A stretch of 64,000 bases of DNA, from assembly GCA_933207985.1 (NCBI GenBank), contig OW240916.1, forward strand, positions 319,255,614 through 319,319,613, written 5' to 3'. Origin of the DNA: Pelobates cultripes (lineage: Eukaryota > Chordata > Amphibia > Anura > Pelobatidae). Positions within the stretch are counted from its first letter, which is position 1. Every line of letters starts with the position of its first letter. The position numbers were made by a program, and so were the translations under genes. Below the pieces are notes generated by a model. The model saw only the letters and a list, made by a program, of their open reading frames with translations. It had not been told where the DNA came from and did not search any database. Of the stretch, positions 29,401-42,300 are shown in pieces.

Positions 29401-32400
29401 TCAGGAACACACTGCAGTGAGGCTAGCTTGCCAAAGGTGCCTCCACAGTCTTGAGTGGTGTCCCTTTCTAACTTGGCCTAAAATCCCTCACACTGGCATA
29501 GTAAACTTTGGTGAAGCCCTACTCAAATTTGGGTAAACATTGTTGCAACAGGGAGAGGCTAAGTTGTGTGACTTGTTCTGTTATTTGCGTCTGAGAATAA
29601 ACCGTAGGAGTTGGGGGTTTCCAGCCCGCTCCATAGGCGGCACCGGAAGCCAAGGGGGCAGTAGTCAAGGGGAGAGCCTTGAGCTGCAAATAATGTTTAT
29701 TTCCTAATAACGATCTGCTTGAATTGTGCTGTAGAGAAGGATAAAATGTTGCACTGTTCACCAGTGATATTAAATCACCGATATCTTATAAGTCATCTTA
29801 TTAGAAACTAAATATGTATCTCACTTTGTGCATGTTTAATTAGAACTTACAATAAGCCTTTGTATCAACAAACTAGAATAATTAAATAAAATGACAACAT
29901 CCCCACATTATTCAATGAAAATATATTATTCAATGAAGAAGAAGTCGATGCTGCAATATGACTTACCATCTCGATTTGACAGAAGGTATACAAGACCATT
30001 AAGACATGTATCAGTCACAGCAGATATATTGGTTGCACATCTCCCTATGGCCTCAATGGTGGCAGCCGCAAACGCTTTGTCCTGGCTTTTCACATAGGTC
30101 TGAAAATAAACACATTTACTTGTTTTATCATACATGGTGATGGCAACAAGCACTCAGTATATCCCACTAATATTGTAATTAATATTTATAATTCTGAGTA
30201 TATCTCTGTGATAATTCATCTGTAGCAAGGAGCCCATAGAGCTTGTCGGCCTGTTTTCTATTTTTGTCTCAAATATTCTCAATTTCATCAAAAAGTTTAT
30301 TTGCGTTTTTACAAAGATGCCTGTACTCCAGAAGTTTGTTTTTTCAAACAGGACCACTAGACTTTCGAACTACGATAAGGAGTTTCTGAATATATCTCCC
30401 TATATTGAGCATCATGGGTTCTCTGCTTCAACCGGGTAGTGTGTGCCTGAAGTAAACGTGAATATACATAGGTGCACACCGTTACTGGGATTCCCCAGGC
30501 ACTCTTAAAATCACTCATCGCCTGCTTTATCTTTTTCACATTTTGTAATGAAAAAAAAATATTCTACATTTGTTGGATGCTCCCCCCCCCCAACCCCACC
30601 CACAGCAGGTCAATACGAAGAATAAATAAACATCATAAGTTAAATTATAAGTTATAGTCACTACAGCTTAATGTAGTTGTTCTGGTGAGTATAATCTTTG
30701 CCTTCAGGCATTTTTATGCAAACACTGCCTTTTAAGTGGCCACTCCTCAGATGGCCACTGGAGAGGCTTCCTAGGGCAGTGCTGCACAGTAGGCAGCACT
30801 GCCGTTCAGCGTCTCTATGCTATGCATTGGGACGCTGAATTTTCCTCATAGAGGTGCACTGATTCAATGCAACTCTTTGAAGAAGTGCTGATTGGCAAAA
30901 ACGGCGTTTGGGTCCCCGCCCCCATCCTGCCACGTTGCCAATTTTTTGCCAATCCAATGCTTTCCTGCTGGCTGAAATATCAGCAATTCTGATGTCATCA
31001 AGGAGGCGGATCGGGGGCGGGGCAAGTGCCAGTGGGGCGCTGGATTTAAGGTGAGGAAATATTCCGTCATGATTCCCTTTTATTCCAGAAGTTGTGTCCT
31101 TAAGGGGTTAAGGTAAAATTATGATCTCAACAGGTATTCATCCTACACCCCTTGCTTAATAACTTAGCTCTCTGGGAAACATTTTAGGCTTTGATGATTC
31201 CTATCGCATCCACCGGGTTAATGATATGTTAGGCTGTAATCATGCCTATGGGCAAAACAAGAATCCACCGGGTAAATGACATAACCTGCAATCATGCCTA
31301 TGGGTAAAACAAGAATCCACCAGGTAAATCACATGTACCTGTAATCATGCCTATGGGTAAAACAAGAATCCCCCGGGTAAATGACATGTACCTGTAATCA
31401 TGCCAAAAGGCTGAATGTCTGCAAAAGGACAAAGTTAAAATCTAGAGCAAAATCATTCAGCTCTTTATTCATTAAAAATCTCTCTTTGGTTTGATATTAA
31501 TGTCTATATGTTTACTTTGATATTAAAAGACTGCACAAACCTGAAACTCGCGAAGAAGAGTCGATATGTTGGATTCTGTTGCCAAATTGGTCAAGATTTC
31601 GAGCTGCAAAACAGAAAGTTCTGTTTATATACGGTATTTAGTAAAGACCAATACTTGGATCAACGGTTATACATAATACTATACTATGTCACTTTTTTTT
31701 TTTTTTAAACCTGAAGAAAAAAAAAAGTTAAACCCTTCAGGAAGATATGGTAAGCAGATATGGTATACTATGTACCCAAAGAGTACATATGTGCACCTTG
31801 TGTTAAATTGAGGAAATCTTTCAATTGAGGACTGAAATGTGATTTCCCATTTCCTGCGTATGGTTTAACCCCATTCGTGACGGATGACGTACCAGGGCTA
31901 TCTTGACATAGAATTTGCTTAATGAAAACCGAAACGATCTCTCTTCAAGGATAGTGGGTGATACAGTATAGTGCCTAAACGGGAAGCAGCTCAACACATA
32001 AAGTGGAATACCCTTATTTCCACGATCAATCTTAAGTACCCAAAGAGTATATGGTATAAAGCATATACCAATTAGTGGAGCGCTATATAAATGAACAATA
32101 GTGCAGGGGTTCACTTACCCCATCAATTGGGTGTAACAACACACTTAGGGATACACATTTGAAGGCACATATAAAAAGAGAAAATAGAGAGATATATAGT
32201 GCAGATGGTCTTGGACAGTAATTGGTGGTAAATAAATAACTAGAACCGCTCAGACCATGTGACCATCTGCACTATATATCTCTCTGTTTTCTCTTTTTAT
32301 ATGTGCCTTCAAATGTGTATCCCTAAGTGTGTTGTTACACCCAATTGATGGGGTAAGTGAACCCCTGCACTATTGTTCATTTATATAGCGCTCCACTAAT

Positions 32401-35400
32401 TGGTATATGCTTTATACCATATACTCTTTGGGTACTTAAGATTGATCGTGGAAATAAGGGTATTCCACTTTATGTGTTGAGCTGCTTCCCGTTTAGGCAC
32501 TATACTGTATCACCCACTATCCTTGAAGAGAGATCGTTTCGGTTTTCATTAAGCAAATTCTATGTCAAGATAGCCCTGGTACGTCATCCGTCACGAATGG
32601 GGTTAAACCATACGCAGGAAATGGGAAATCACATTTCAGTCCTCAATTGAAAGATTTCCTCAATTTAACACAAGGTGCACATAAAGGGCAGTTTTATTTT
32701 ATTTTAAATCCACACTAGTTAATATAAAGCTTCTCAACAGAAGCCAAATAAAGACAGAGGTACTTTCATTTAGGTACTCAACTGATCCAATATTTTCTTC
32801 ATCAAATAATACTCCAGAACAGCAAGAGATATCGCAGCTATACAAGGCAATTTAAAGAGCCATTCTGTCTTTATTTCCAGAGATACTGCATGACACAGAA
32901 CACTTTACAGAACCACATGTTCGCTTTGCTGGTGAAACCCTTTGCATGCCAGTACATATCCCAAAATCCTGCTTTAAAGCTTCCAGTGTAAAATGGATCA
33001 TAATATAATCCTCAATTTTTTCATATCCACGGGAACCCTTACGTGCAGAAATTAATATAAATATTTCTTTATAATTTGTAAACTTTTTGTTATTAATGGG
33101 ATCCGCCTAAACTTTAACAAGCAAGAAACATCATATTTTTTAGATTTTAATTTTTTTTTTGGCATAATGTATTCTCTAGATATGATGTATGTAAAACAGG
33201 AATTACTTTTTGTCTGAGGTGTCCCTTTAAATGCTAATTGTTGGATATCCTGGATGCAGTCTAGGGACAGGCAGTCAGGTAGAGTAAAGTTGTGTTATTT
33301 TACACTTTCCTGAGCAAACAGATACTGATTAGTACAGTACGGACGATTAGGGAGTCCACAGGCTGAATTGTGTAATTACCTGTGTAATCAGACTGCCAAA
33401 CCAAGAATGTTAATAAGTGGAAAGGTATTGTTTGGGTAAACATCCATTACACAGTGACATATGACTATGTACATTATAGAATTATTATGAGATGTACCAT
33501 ATTATCAATAATGTAATCAAAGCCATATCTTTATGTATTTATTTTTTTGCCCTAGGCCATCTGATGACCTGTTGTATAAAACATGAGATATTTGTAAGAT
33601 TTTGCTACCTGCATGCAAATGGGAATTATGCCTTGGATTTAATATTGTTGCAAAAGCTATAAATGATTGTGAAATATTTTGAATATTATGAATTATGATA
33701 TAAATGTACGTTTAACTTAAAAATTCAGAGACCAACTCAAACTCTCACCTTTAATGTTTTGATCATAGTCGGATCAGTGGATCTAACGTAGAAACTCTTC
33801 ATATACGGCTCAAACAACCCCTAGAATCAGGTCAATGAGAAAGAATGGCATTAACACATGGGCATCACAATGCCTTTCAGAATGGGTCATTTATCTTAGG
33901 GTGCACATACCTTCCTCTGTATAGACATGGTTGCAATGTTCTGAAGGACAATATACTGAACCTCCCTACAAAATAAAATCAGGTAAAATATTAAGCCTTG
34001 ATGATCTCTCACGAACAATTCACATTATATGTCATAGGACATTGTAGCTAAAATGGTTTTAAATTGTTTAGCACAAAGGGTAAAATAGCTGGAATGAATA
34101 CATTTAATATGTAGGAGAAGAAATTATAAATATTGCTGGATTTTATATAACTGATTGTATTGGAAGGCCATAGTGGAGTAGACATGTATTCCATATTATG
34201 ACTGGCCTTCTCAGCTGGTGACATTAGAAATATAAAACTATTTCATTAAACACAAACTAATAATAATAGCAACCACAATGGTAACAGTAATTTCAAACTG
34301 ATTTAGTTATTTGTGCTTAGCATGAAGGGGAGAAAATGCAATTTGACATCCGCATTGCAAATATTTCATTTCTCCATCTTCAGTAAACCGACATACACCA
34401 TATATGAGGCAACCAATTCATTGCTCTAATCGTGGTCTCTAGCATACAGAACGATCAAGCAATAAATTCTCGCTGAGTACAACTACATAGTATCACATCA
34501 AGGCCTCAATTTAAAGGGACACTATAGGCACCAAAACAACCAGCAGTCTAACTGCTCAATTATCTGCCATTAAGGCGTTAAATCACTGTTTACACAGCCC
34601 TAATCACACAGTCTCCTTACACATTTCATGCAAAGAGAGATATAATATTTAATATTCCTTTATTGAAAAATTCTGTTTGGTTTGGAATTTCTTATCCCCT
34701 GATGTTAATAGCCTTCTAAAGCATGCTGGAGCTTTTGTATTTATATATATATTTGTGGTAGTTAAACAATAATAATTTTAAACTTTTACCAAAAATGATT
34801 ACCGTAAATAGTTTGAAAACCTTATCTAACAATATTAAATGAAGGCCTAAATAATGTGCCCCATAATTCTCAAATAGATTTTCAGTTGAAATTGAAACTA
34901 CATTATCAAACACAACAAGCCTTGGTAGAACACCAACGAGGGTACCTACAGTAACTACCTATCCTGGTCTGTCTTGGTTCTTGTATTACACTGGAAAATC
35001 GTTGGCTATTTTTACTGGAAAATGTTTCAGCCTTCTTTGTAAACTATATTTGTCACTTGAAATACAGGATGATTTAAAAAAAAAAAAAAAAAAACCTTCA
35101 TAAAATTGATAGATATATATATATATATACAGATCAATAGTCAGTCCTCGGGTGATCTGTATAAAAGCAATGATTCACTGAGCCTTGTGTAACACAATTA
35201 CTAGGTGAAGACAGGGATCTGGAGTCACTGACTAGAGAGGTTGTTCATATACATTCAAAAGATGCCTTTTAAAGGGAGTCTTTAGAATTTGATCAAGGTA
35301 CAGAGATTAATACTAGTTACATGGGAATAAGAAATATCAGTGTTTTGATCCAGGGAGAAATGTAAATATTTCCCATTTTAATGCAAAACTGAAAGGAAAA

Positions 35401-36353
35401 AAAGGAAAGTTCAGAGTTTGAATTTTATCTGTAGTATTATATCCGTATAATTAATAAATCAAATACACACCAGCAACTGTATCTACACATCCCTTATCAT
35501 GTATCACGAAACCAAACAATTAGTGGGTCAATGTTGCAAGGATAACTGAGGCCTAATTCGGCAGACACGTAAGTTAATGTGGAGGAATTTGGAAAGGCGA
35601 CACCTGTACATTGAAAGGTGCAGATTAATCTTTACAAACCTGTAGCTACGTAGCAAGCGAACGAGTGACTTTGCAATGATGATGGTTTCAGACTTGGGTG
35701 CCAAGTGCCAATACAACTGTGCTACAGCCATAACAACCTGGGGAAATGAGAAAACAATGTGTCCATTGATTTAAACAGATCTTTTTATAAAACGTCTAGC
35801 ATATCCCTCCTCCATTAATATCCCTATTTCAGTCTGATATATTTGTAATAAAAGGTCAGCCTATGCATATCTACATGGGTGATTGTTAGCAGTACATTTC
35901 AGACTGATTTTCAACAATTACTACAATAGACAATAAGAACATAGGGGGAGTTTAAATAAAGTACTATGTAAAAGACTCTAGGGACATTAACGGCGAACCT
36001 TACCATTGCACTGCAGGTGTTTGAGGACGACTTTTCCCATGATGCTAAGCCATACATTTGAGGGAAAGGAATTCCTCAAACAAGTTTAGTAATTTTGACT
36101 CGAGGGCATTTTCTATATTTTACAACACATGCACTTAAACCACTACAGCAGATTGCGTCTTTTAGAACGTGTTTACTACTCTTAGAGGGGCAGACAAGGC
36201 ACCATAACAACTACAAACCAACAACATCGGGGGTGGGAGTTCTCTGTTTTACAATTTAGTAGGGTTCTACCAAGATTTGTTAAACAAAATCTGTTTTGCT
36301 CTGACTGGATATTGAATAGATTAATGAAAGGATATATTCTCATTTTAGATTAA

Positions 36354-36392
<39 letters not shown>

Positions 36393-39300
36393 CACCTCCA
36401 ATGGCTCAGCACTCCGGACTATAACTATGTATTATATGACTATAATAATAATTCGGTGCAGATAATAAATTTTACCGCAGCATTTCGGCTCTGAAGTAGT
36501 GGCTTGGTAGTTTTCAGAAGAAGCCTGTGATCAGGGTCCATGACGTATGGCCTTTTTTGCTGGTCTGTATCTTTTTCTTCGTCAGATTCATAAAAATGAC
36601 TTCTCATTCCATCATCTCCAAACTCATCCTGCAAGATATAAAATAAACAAATGTAGTTAATGTCGCAATCCTTCCCAGTTCACGCGTGTTGCTGCAGGCA
36701 AACAATTCAGCTGCATCAGCCGGGTACCCAAAAACTGTGGATTGCTTTGTCATGTACCCATTGTTATTGTCCAATTGCATATCTTAGAGGGACAACCTCT
36801 AATATGACATAATGCCGCGTGTAAGCTCCTATTAAAACGGCTCGGCCACTTTTCAGTATTTTAGAAAAGCATTCTTTATGAAATGCTGATCAAGACAACC
36901 AGAACTCCAATGCAATCCAAAGATACCAGAAGACATAACAGGGACTTTGTCTTATGGACAAGTCTGAGGTTGAAAACGTTGACAAGAGGCGGAACCCCGC
37001 CTTCAACTTCTGTTCAATCCCAGTAGCGGTCACAAGTGACTGCTGTGAGATTCAGGCATTGATCTATAGACAATCCCAGGGTCTCGCTGGTCCCACAATA
37101 AACCGCAGTATTGTATTTTCTTCCACATGTGCCGTTTTGATCTCTTACAGATTGTTGGGATTATGATAGTTTATGACAGTACGCACAATAAGCCTTACAA
37201 CTCACGATAAACACTGAGTTTAGTCTAAGGAGGGTTGCCGACACTAAAACAGGTAAAATAAATCTAGCAAATTTGAAATATATATACACACACATACGTA
37301 TATATAAATACAGGGAGTGCAGAATTATTAGGCAAGTTGTATTTTTGAGGATTAATTTTATTATTGAACAACAACCATGTTCTCAATGAACCCAAAAAAC
37401 TCATTAATATCAAAGCTGAATATTTTTGGAAGTAGTTTTAGTTTGTTTTTAGTTATAGCTATGTTAGGGGGATATCTGTGTGTGCAGGTGACTATTACTG
37501 TGCATAATTATTAGGCAACTTAACAAAAACCAAATATATACCCATTTCAATTATTTATTATTACCAGTGAAACCAATATAACATCTCAACATTCACAAAT
37601 ATACATTTCTGACATTCAAAAACAAAACAAAAACAAATCAGTGACCAATAGCCACACTTCTTTAGGACACTCAAAAAAGCCTGCTGCATCCATGGATTCT
37701 GTCAGTGTTTTGATCCTATTACCATCAACGCATTCGCATTCTGCTTATATACAACCTCAGACACTGTTCAGAGGTTGTACTGTTTTCCCCTCACTTGAAA
37801 TCTCACATTTGATGATGGACCACAGGTTCTCAATGGGGTTCAGATCAGGTGAACAAGAAGGCCATGTCATTAGATTTTCTTCTTTTATACCCTTTCTTGC
37901 CAGCCACGCTGTGGAGTACTTGGACGAATGTGATGGAGCATTGTCCTGCATGAAAATCATGTTTTTCTTGAAGGATGCAGACTTCTTCCTGTACCACTGC
38001 TTGAAGAAGGTGTCTTCCAGGAACTGGCAGTAGGACTGGGAGTTGAGCTTGACTCCATCCTCAACCCGAAAAGGCCCCACAAGCTCATCTTCGATGATAC
38101 CAGCCCAAACCAGTACTCCACCTCCACCTTGCTGGCGTCTGAGTCGGACTGGAGCTCTCTGCCCTTTACCAATCCAGCCACGGGCCCATTCATCTGGCCC
38201 ATCAAGACTCACTCTCATTTCATCAGTCCATAAAACCTTAGAAAATCAGTCTTGAGATATTTCTTGGCCCAGTCTTGACGTTTCAGCTTGTGTGTCTTGT
38301 TCAGTGGTGGTCGTCTTTCAGCCTTTCTTACCTTGGCCATGTCTCTGAGTATTGCACCTTGTGCTTTTGGGCACTCCAGTGATGTTGCAGCTCTGAAATA
38401 TGGCCAAACTGGTGGCAAGTGGCATCGTGGCAGCTGCACGCTTGACTTTTCTCAGTTCATGGGCAGTTATTTTGCGCCTTGGTTTTTCCACGCGCTTCTT
38501 GCGACCCTGTTGACTATTTTGAATGAAACGCTTGATTGTTCGATGATCACGCTTCAGAAGCTTTGCAATTTTAAGAGTGCTGCATCCCTCTGCAAGATAT
38601 CTCACTATTTTTGACTTTTCTGAGCCTGTCAAGTCCTTCTTTTGACCCATTTTGCCAAAGGAAAGGAAGTTGCCTAATAATTATGCACACCTGATATAGG
38701 GTGTTGATGTCATTAGACCACACCCCTTCTCATTACAGAGATGCACATCACCTAATATGCTTAATTGGTAGTAGGCTTTCGAGCCTATACAGCTTGGAGT
38801 AAGACAACATGCATAAAGAGGATGATGTGGTCAAAATACTCATTTGCCTAATAATTCTGCACTCCCTGTAGTGCCCTGAGGGTGCCCCCACCCTCAGGGA
38901 CCCCCTCCCACCCGGCTCTGGAAAGGGGAAAGGGTTAAACTTACCTTTTTCCAGCGCTGGGCGGAAAGCTCTCCTCCTCCGATCCTCCTCTTCTCCTCCT
39001 GTCGGCTGAATGCGCACGCGCGGCAAGAGCTGCGCGCGCATTCAGCCGGGTCACATAGGAAAGCATTCATAATGCTTTCCTATGGACGCTGGCGTGCTCT
39101 CACTGTGAAAATCACAGTGAGAAGCACGCAAGCGCCTCTAGTGGCTGTCAATGAGACAGCCACTAGAGGCTTTGGGGGAAGGCTTAACCCAATAATAAAC
39201 ATAGCAGTTTCTTTGAAACTGCTATGTTTATTAAAAAATGGGTTAACCCTAGCTGGACCTGGCACCCAGACCACTTCATTAAGCTGAAGTGGTCTGGGTG

Positions 39301-42300
39301 CCTAGAGTGGTCCTTTAATGCTCCTTTACTGTGAAACTGTGCAATAAAGTTTTTCTCTTTTTTGTGTTCATTATAATTGAATCAATTAAATTAACTAATT
39401 TATCCCTACCACCATTTATTCCTGTAAAATCCAACATTCAAAGTTTGTTCCTGAATAAGAGTATTGTTTGGTTTATAAGTCGATTTTGCTTATGTCGTTT
39501 AGATTGCTTTGTACATGATGGGGTATTAAAGCATGCTCCACAAGGTATTTGAAATCTCTATGGTTTTTAATTAAGTGTCATTACTGCAAAGAGCTGTGTT
39601 GCACAATTTTGCTATATGTATGGTAGGCAATATTTCGCATAAATAACTTAGACCACACAATAAACACAGACACAGTTTATTTTATTTCAATGGGCAAGGC
39701 CGTGGTCTTTATTTAAAGCTTGAAAGAGGGGCATACCACCATAACTTGATAACTGTAACATATTCACATAAACTTTTCACTTTACTTCCAAAACGTTTAA
39801 CTTTCACCATCACTTAATTGCCAGTCAGTCATAGCTAACCTGACCGCCTTTTATATACAACCATTTAACAGATATCCTTCCTCAGAACTTTGCCCCAAGC
39901 TTCCAAACACCATGACATTAATTATAAAGGAAGTTAGCAAATATGGGAGGGAGGGCGGGGTCCGTCCGTGCTTCTCCCATCCTGCAAACAGCTGACTGGG
40001 ATTGCGCTCACGCTGTTACCTTTTATTCTTACCTGGCTTCCCACGCTTTGCTGGCTCGCGGCCAGCTCTTGTCCCTATCAACAGCTGTGTCACTAAATCT
40101 GCCCAGCTACGTGTCCCACTCTGCCCAACAACCTAACCAGGGGTCACTAGCTCTCTAAACTTTCCCTAACTGTACTAACCGGACAAATTAATTGTACTAT
40201 ATTTATACTTTCTTCTTCAGACTGTAATTGCAACCCCAATATATCATCACAGTTATCTGGGTCAGCATTCTCTGTGACAACATGCACTTTGTTTCGTTGT
40301 ATTTTACCTTTCAGCTGACATTGTACAGAAGAAGTTATGTTGTTTTATCAGAGACTCTGTATGCACATGACTTGGGCTCTAGTCCTCCTGTCCTTTTCTC
40401 AATAATTACACAGTAACAGTAACTAACAAAGGTTGTATCTTGGTTACTTGGCACCTAGGCTCTGGAAATGTATCTTTGGCACCCTTCAAACTGTATAATG
40501 TTGTTTCACTTTTCACCCCAAGTCATCTTCACCCCCAACCCTTATACCCATACACAGAACTGTTCACACACATTCATATACACACACAGACACACATTTA
40601 CAAATATATACATCCATATACATACACACAAATTAATATGACACACACAGACACACATATTGAAATTAATAGACACAGGCCATACAAATCCACACATTCA
40701 TATACATATACAAACACAGACACATGTACACAGGCACACATTGATATACATACACACAGACTCATACACACACATTTATATGCAGACACACATATTGATA
40801 CAAATACAAACATGCACACACATTCAAATACAAAAACAGAGGGAAGAATAAAAGGAAGCCTTAAAAAGTAAATATAAAAATATAACCTTTATTAAATTTT
40901 ATGAATATAAAATCAAGGAATATTAAAAAAGGTATCAATCTAACACCCTAATCAATTCTATGTAAACCTATCATGTTTGGATAATGCTAATAGCAGTCAC
41001 ATAGAAATCAAGACTTGCATTTTCTGCACAAAACAAATAGTAAATATACAAATAAGAACACAGTGTAAAGTTTGTATACATTTGTATCAGAACCAGACAG
41101 AAGTAGCAGGAATAATGGTAGAAAATAATAACCGCGAAGAAAGGCAATGGAGAAGGAGATATATCCCCCTATAAATCTGTTCCTGAGCAGACACAATTCT
41201 TTTTGTCTTGGTTATAGTTATCCCCTGTTGAAAACCTTCAGTGTATACTTTTCTATCCTTCCTTGGGTTCTCCTGTAGACCCTGTAGATCCTTTCCAACT
41301 TCTGTTTATATTTTTGTCCAGGCATTTTCCCTGAAATACAACTTCTGTGCTGGCAATAGTGCCGGGCCTGGCATAATAACTGCAGTCCATGGTGGTTCTG
41401 GTGGAACAGAACAGACTTCGCAAGGACTGCAGTTATTCTGCCAGGACCAACACTATTGTCAGCACAGGAGTTGTATTTCCAGGGAAAATGACACAAAATG
41501 GATGTAAGGTAAGTTGTATTTCAGGTAAAATGGTAGAATAAAGTTTGTTTTGTAACAGCAAGGGAAATATATTAACGTTTTTATTTTATTTTGTATGTGT
41601 TTTCTTTTTCTAACTTTGCTAGCCGGTAGGAATAGATACTATACTTTCTTAAGAGCTGGAAATAATTACAGAACTCGCTATGGGTATTTTACTGCATGAT
41701 TATTATATCTTACTTACAGAAATCTTACTCATGTCAATCTTTTTTTAAAACTGTTTATGACAGCCTTTAATACTTGCATATTCTATCTTCCACTGTGCTC
41801 ACTTCATAATAGCACAACAGGAACGACTGCTATAAATAGTACATGCATTCTAGGGTATGTACATTGATTATATATTTTTTTAAATAGCTCTGCAGATTTA
41901 AAGCATTTGGCATTGTGATACACAGCATGTAGTGAACATTTTGTATAGATGATTCTGCCAATGTAAAAATTATGAAATGATATTCAATCCAATACATTTT
42001 ATTATAGTGATTTTTTTTTCACTAAGTCACACTAGGAAATTACTGAGAGCAAAATACTTTTTTGGTACTACAAGATGAAATTTTTTGTCATTGAATGTAT
42101 GTTCGATATGTGTATTGTACTGTATCTATACTTTTATATTGTTGTCTAACTAACATGCCTCACTGCTCCTTCAAACCTATACCCAACTGCCCTTCCCCCT
42201 CTTTCTCATCATTTGAAATTAGTTTAATTTGCCTTTTCAAACCCATCTCTGCTACCATTGTTCTTATTTATTGCCCCTTCCACCCGGTTCCCCTCTCCTC

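Larger units (their letters stand above)
33248..38868. repeat. Duplicated 5.6-kb block, copy 1
   Basis: Matches 50614-56244. The offset is 17366 until a TA microsatellite near 35111, then 17372 because copy 2 has three more TA units. It holds four AP3B1 exons plus a Tc1/mariner element. Intron and exon portions appear identical outside microsatellites, while the transposon differs at many sites. Confidence 0.95.

Noticed and set aside
31821..32650. Two identical 97-codon ORFs on opposite strands
   Set aside because: They are the same sequence in the two arms of the palindrome. No domain, no signal peptide, no start context; identity follows from the inverted repeat, not from coding constraint.
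33200..33235. tgtccctttaa end as a complete MITE
   Set aside because: A right-end-like sequence is present at about 33220-33230, but no matching left end was found, so no element was called.
40440..40871. 143-codon ORF rich in His and Thr
   Set aside because: A translation of CA-rich repeats.
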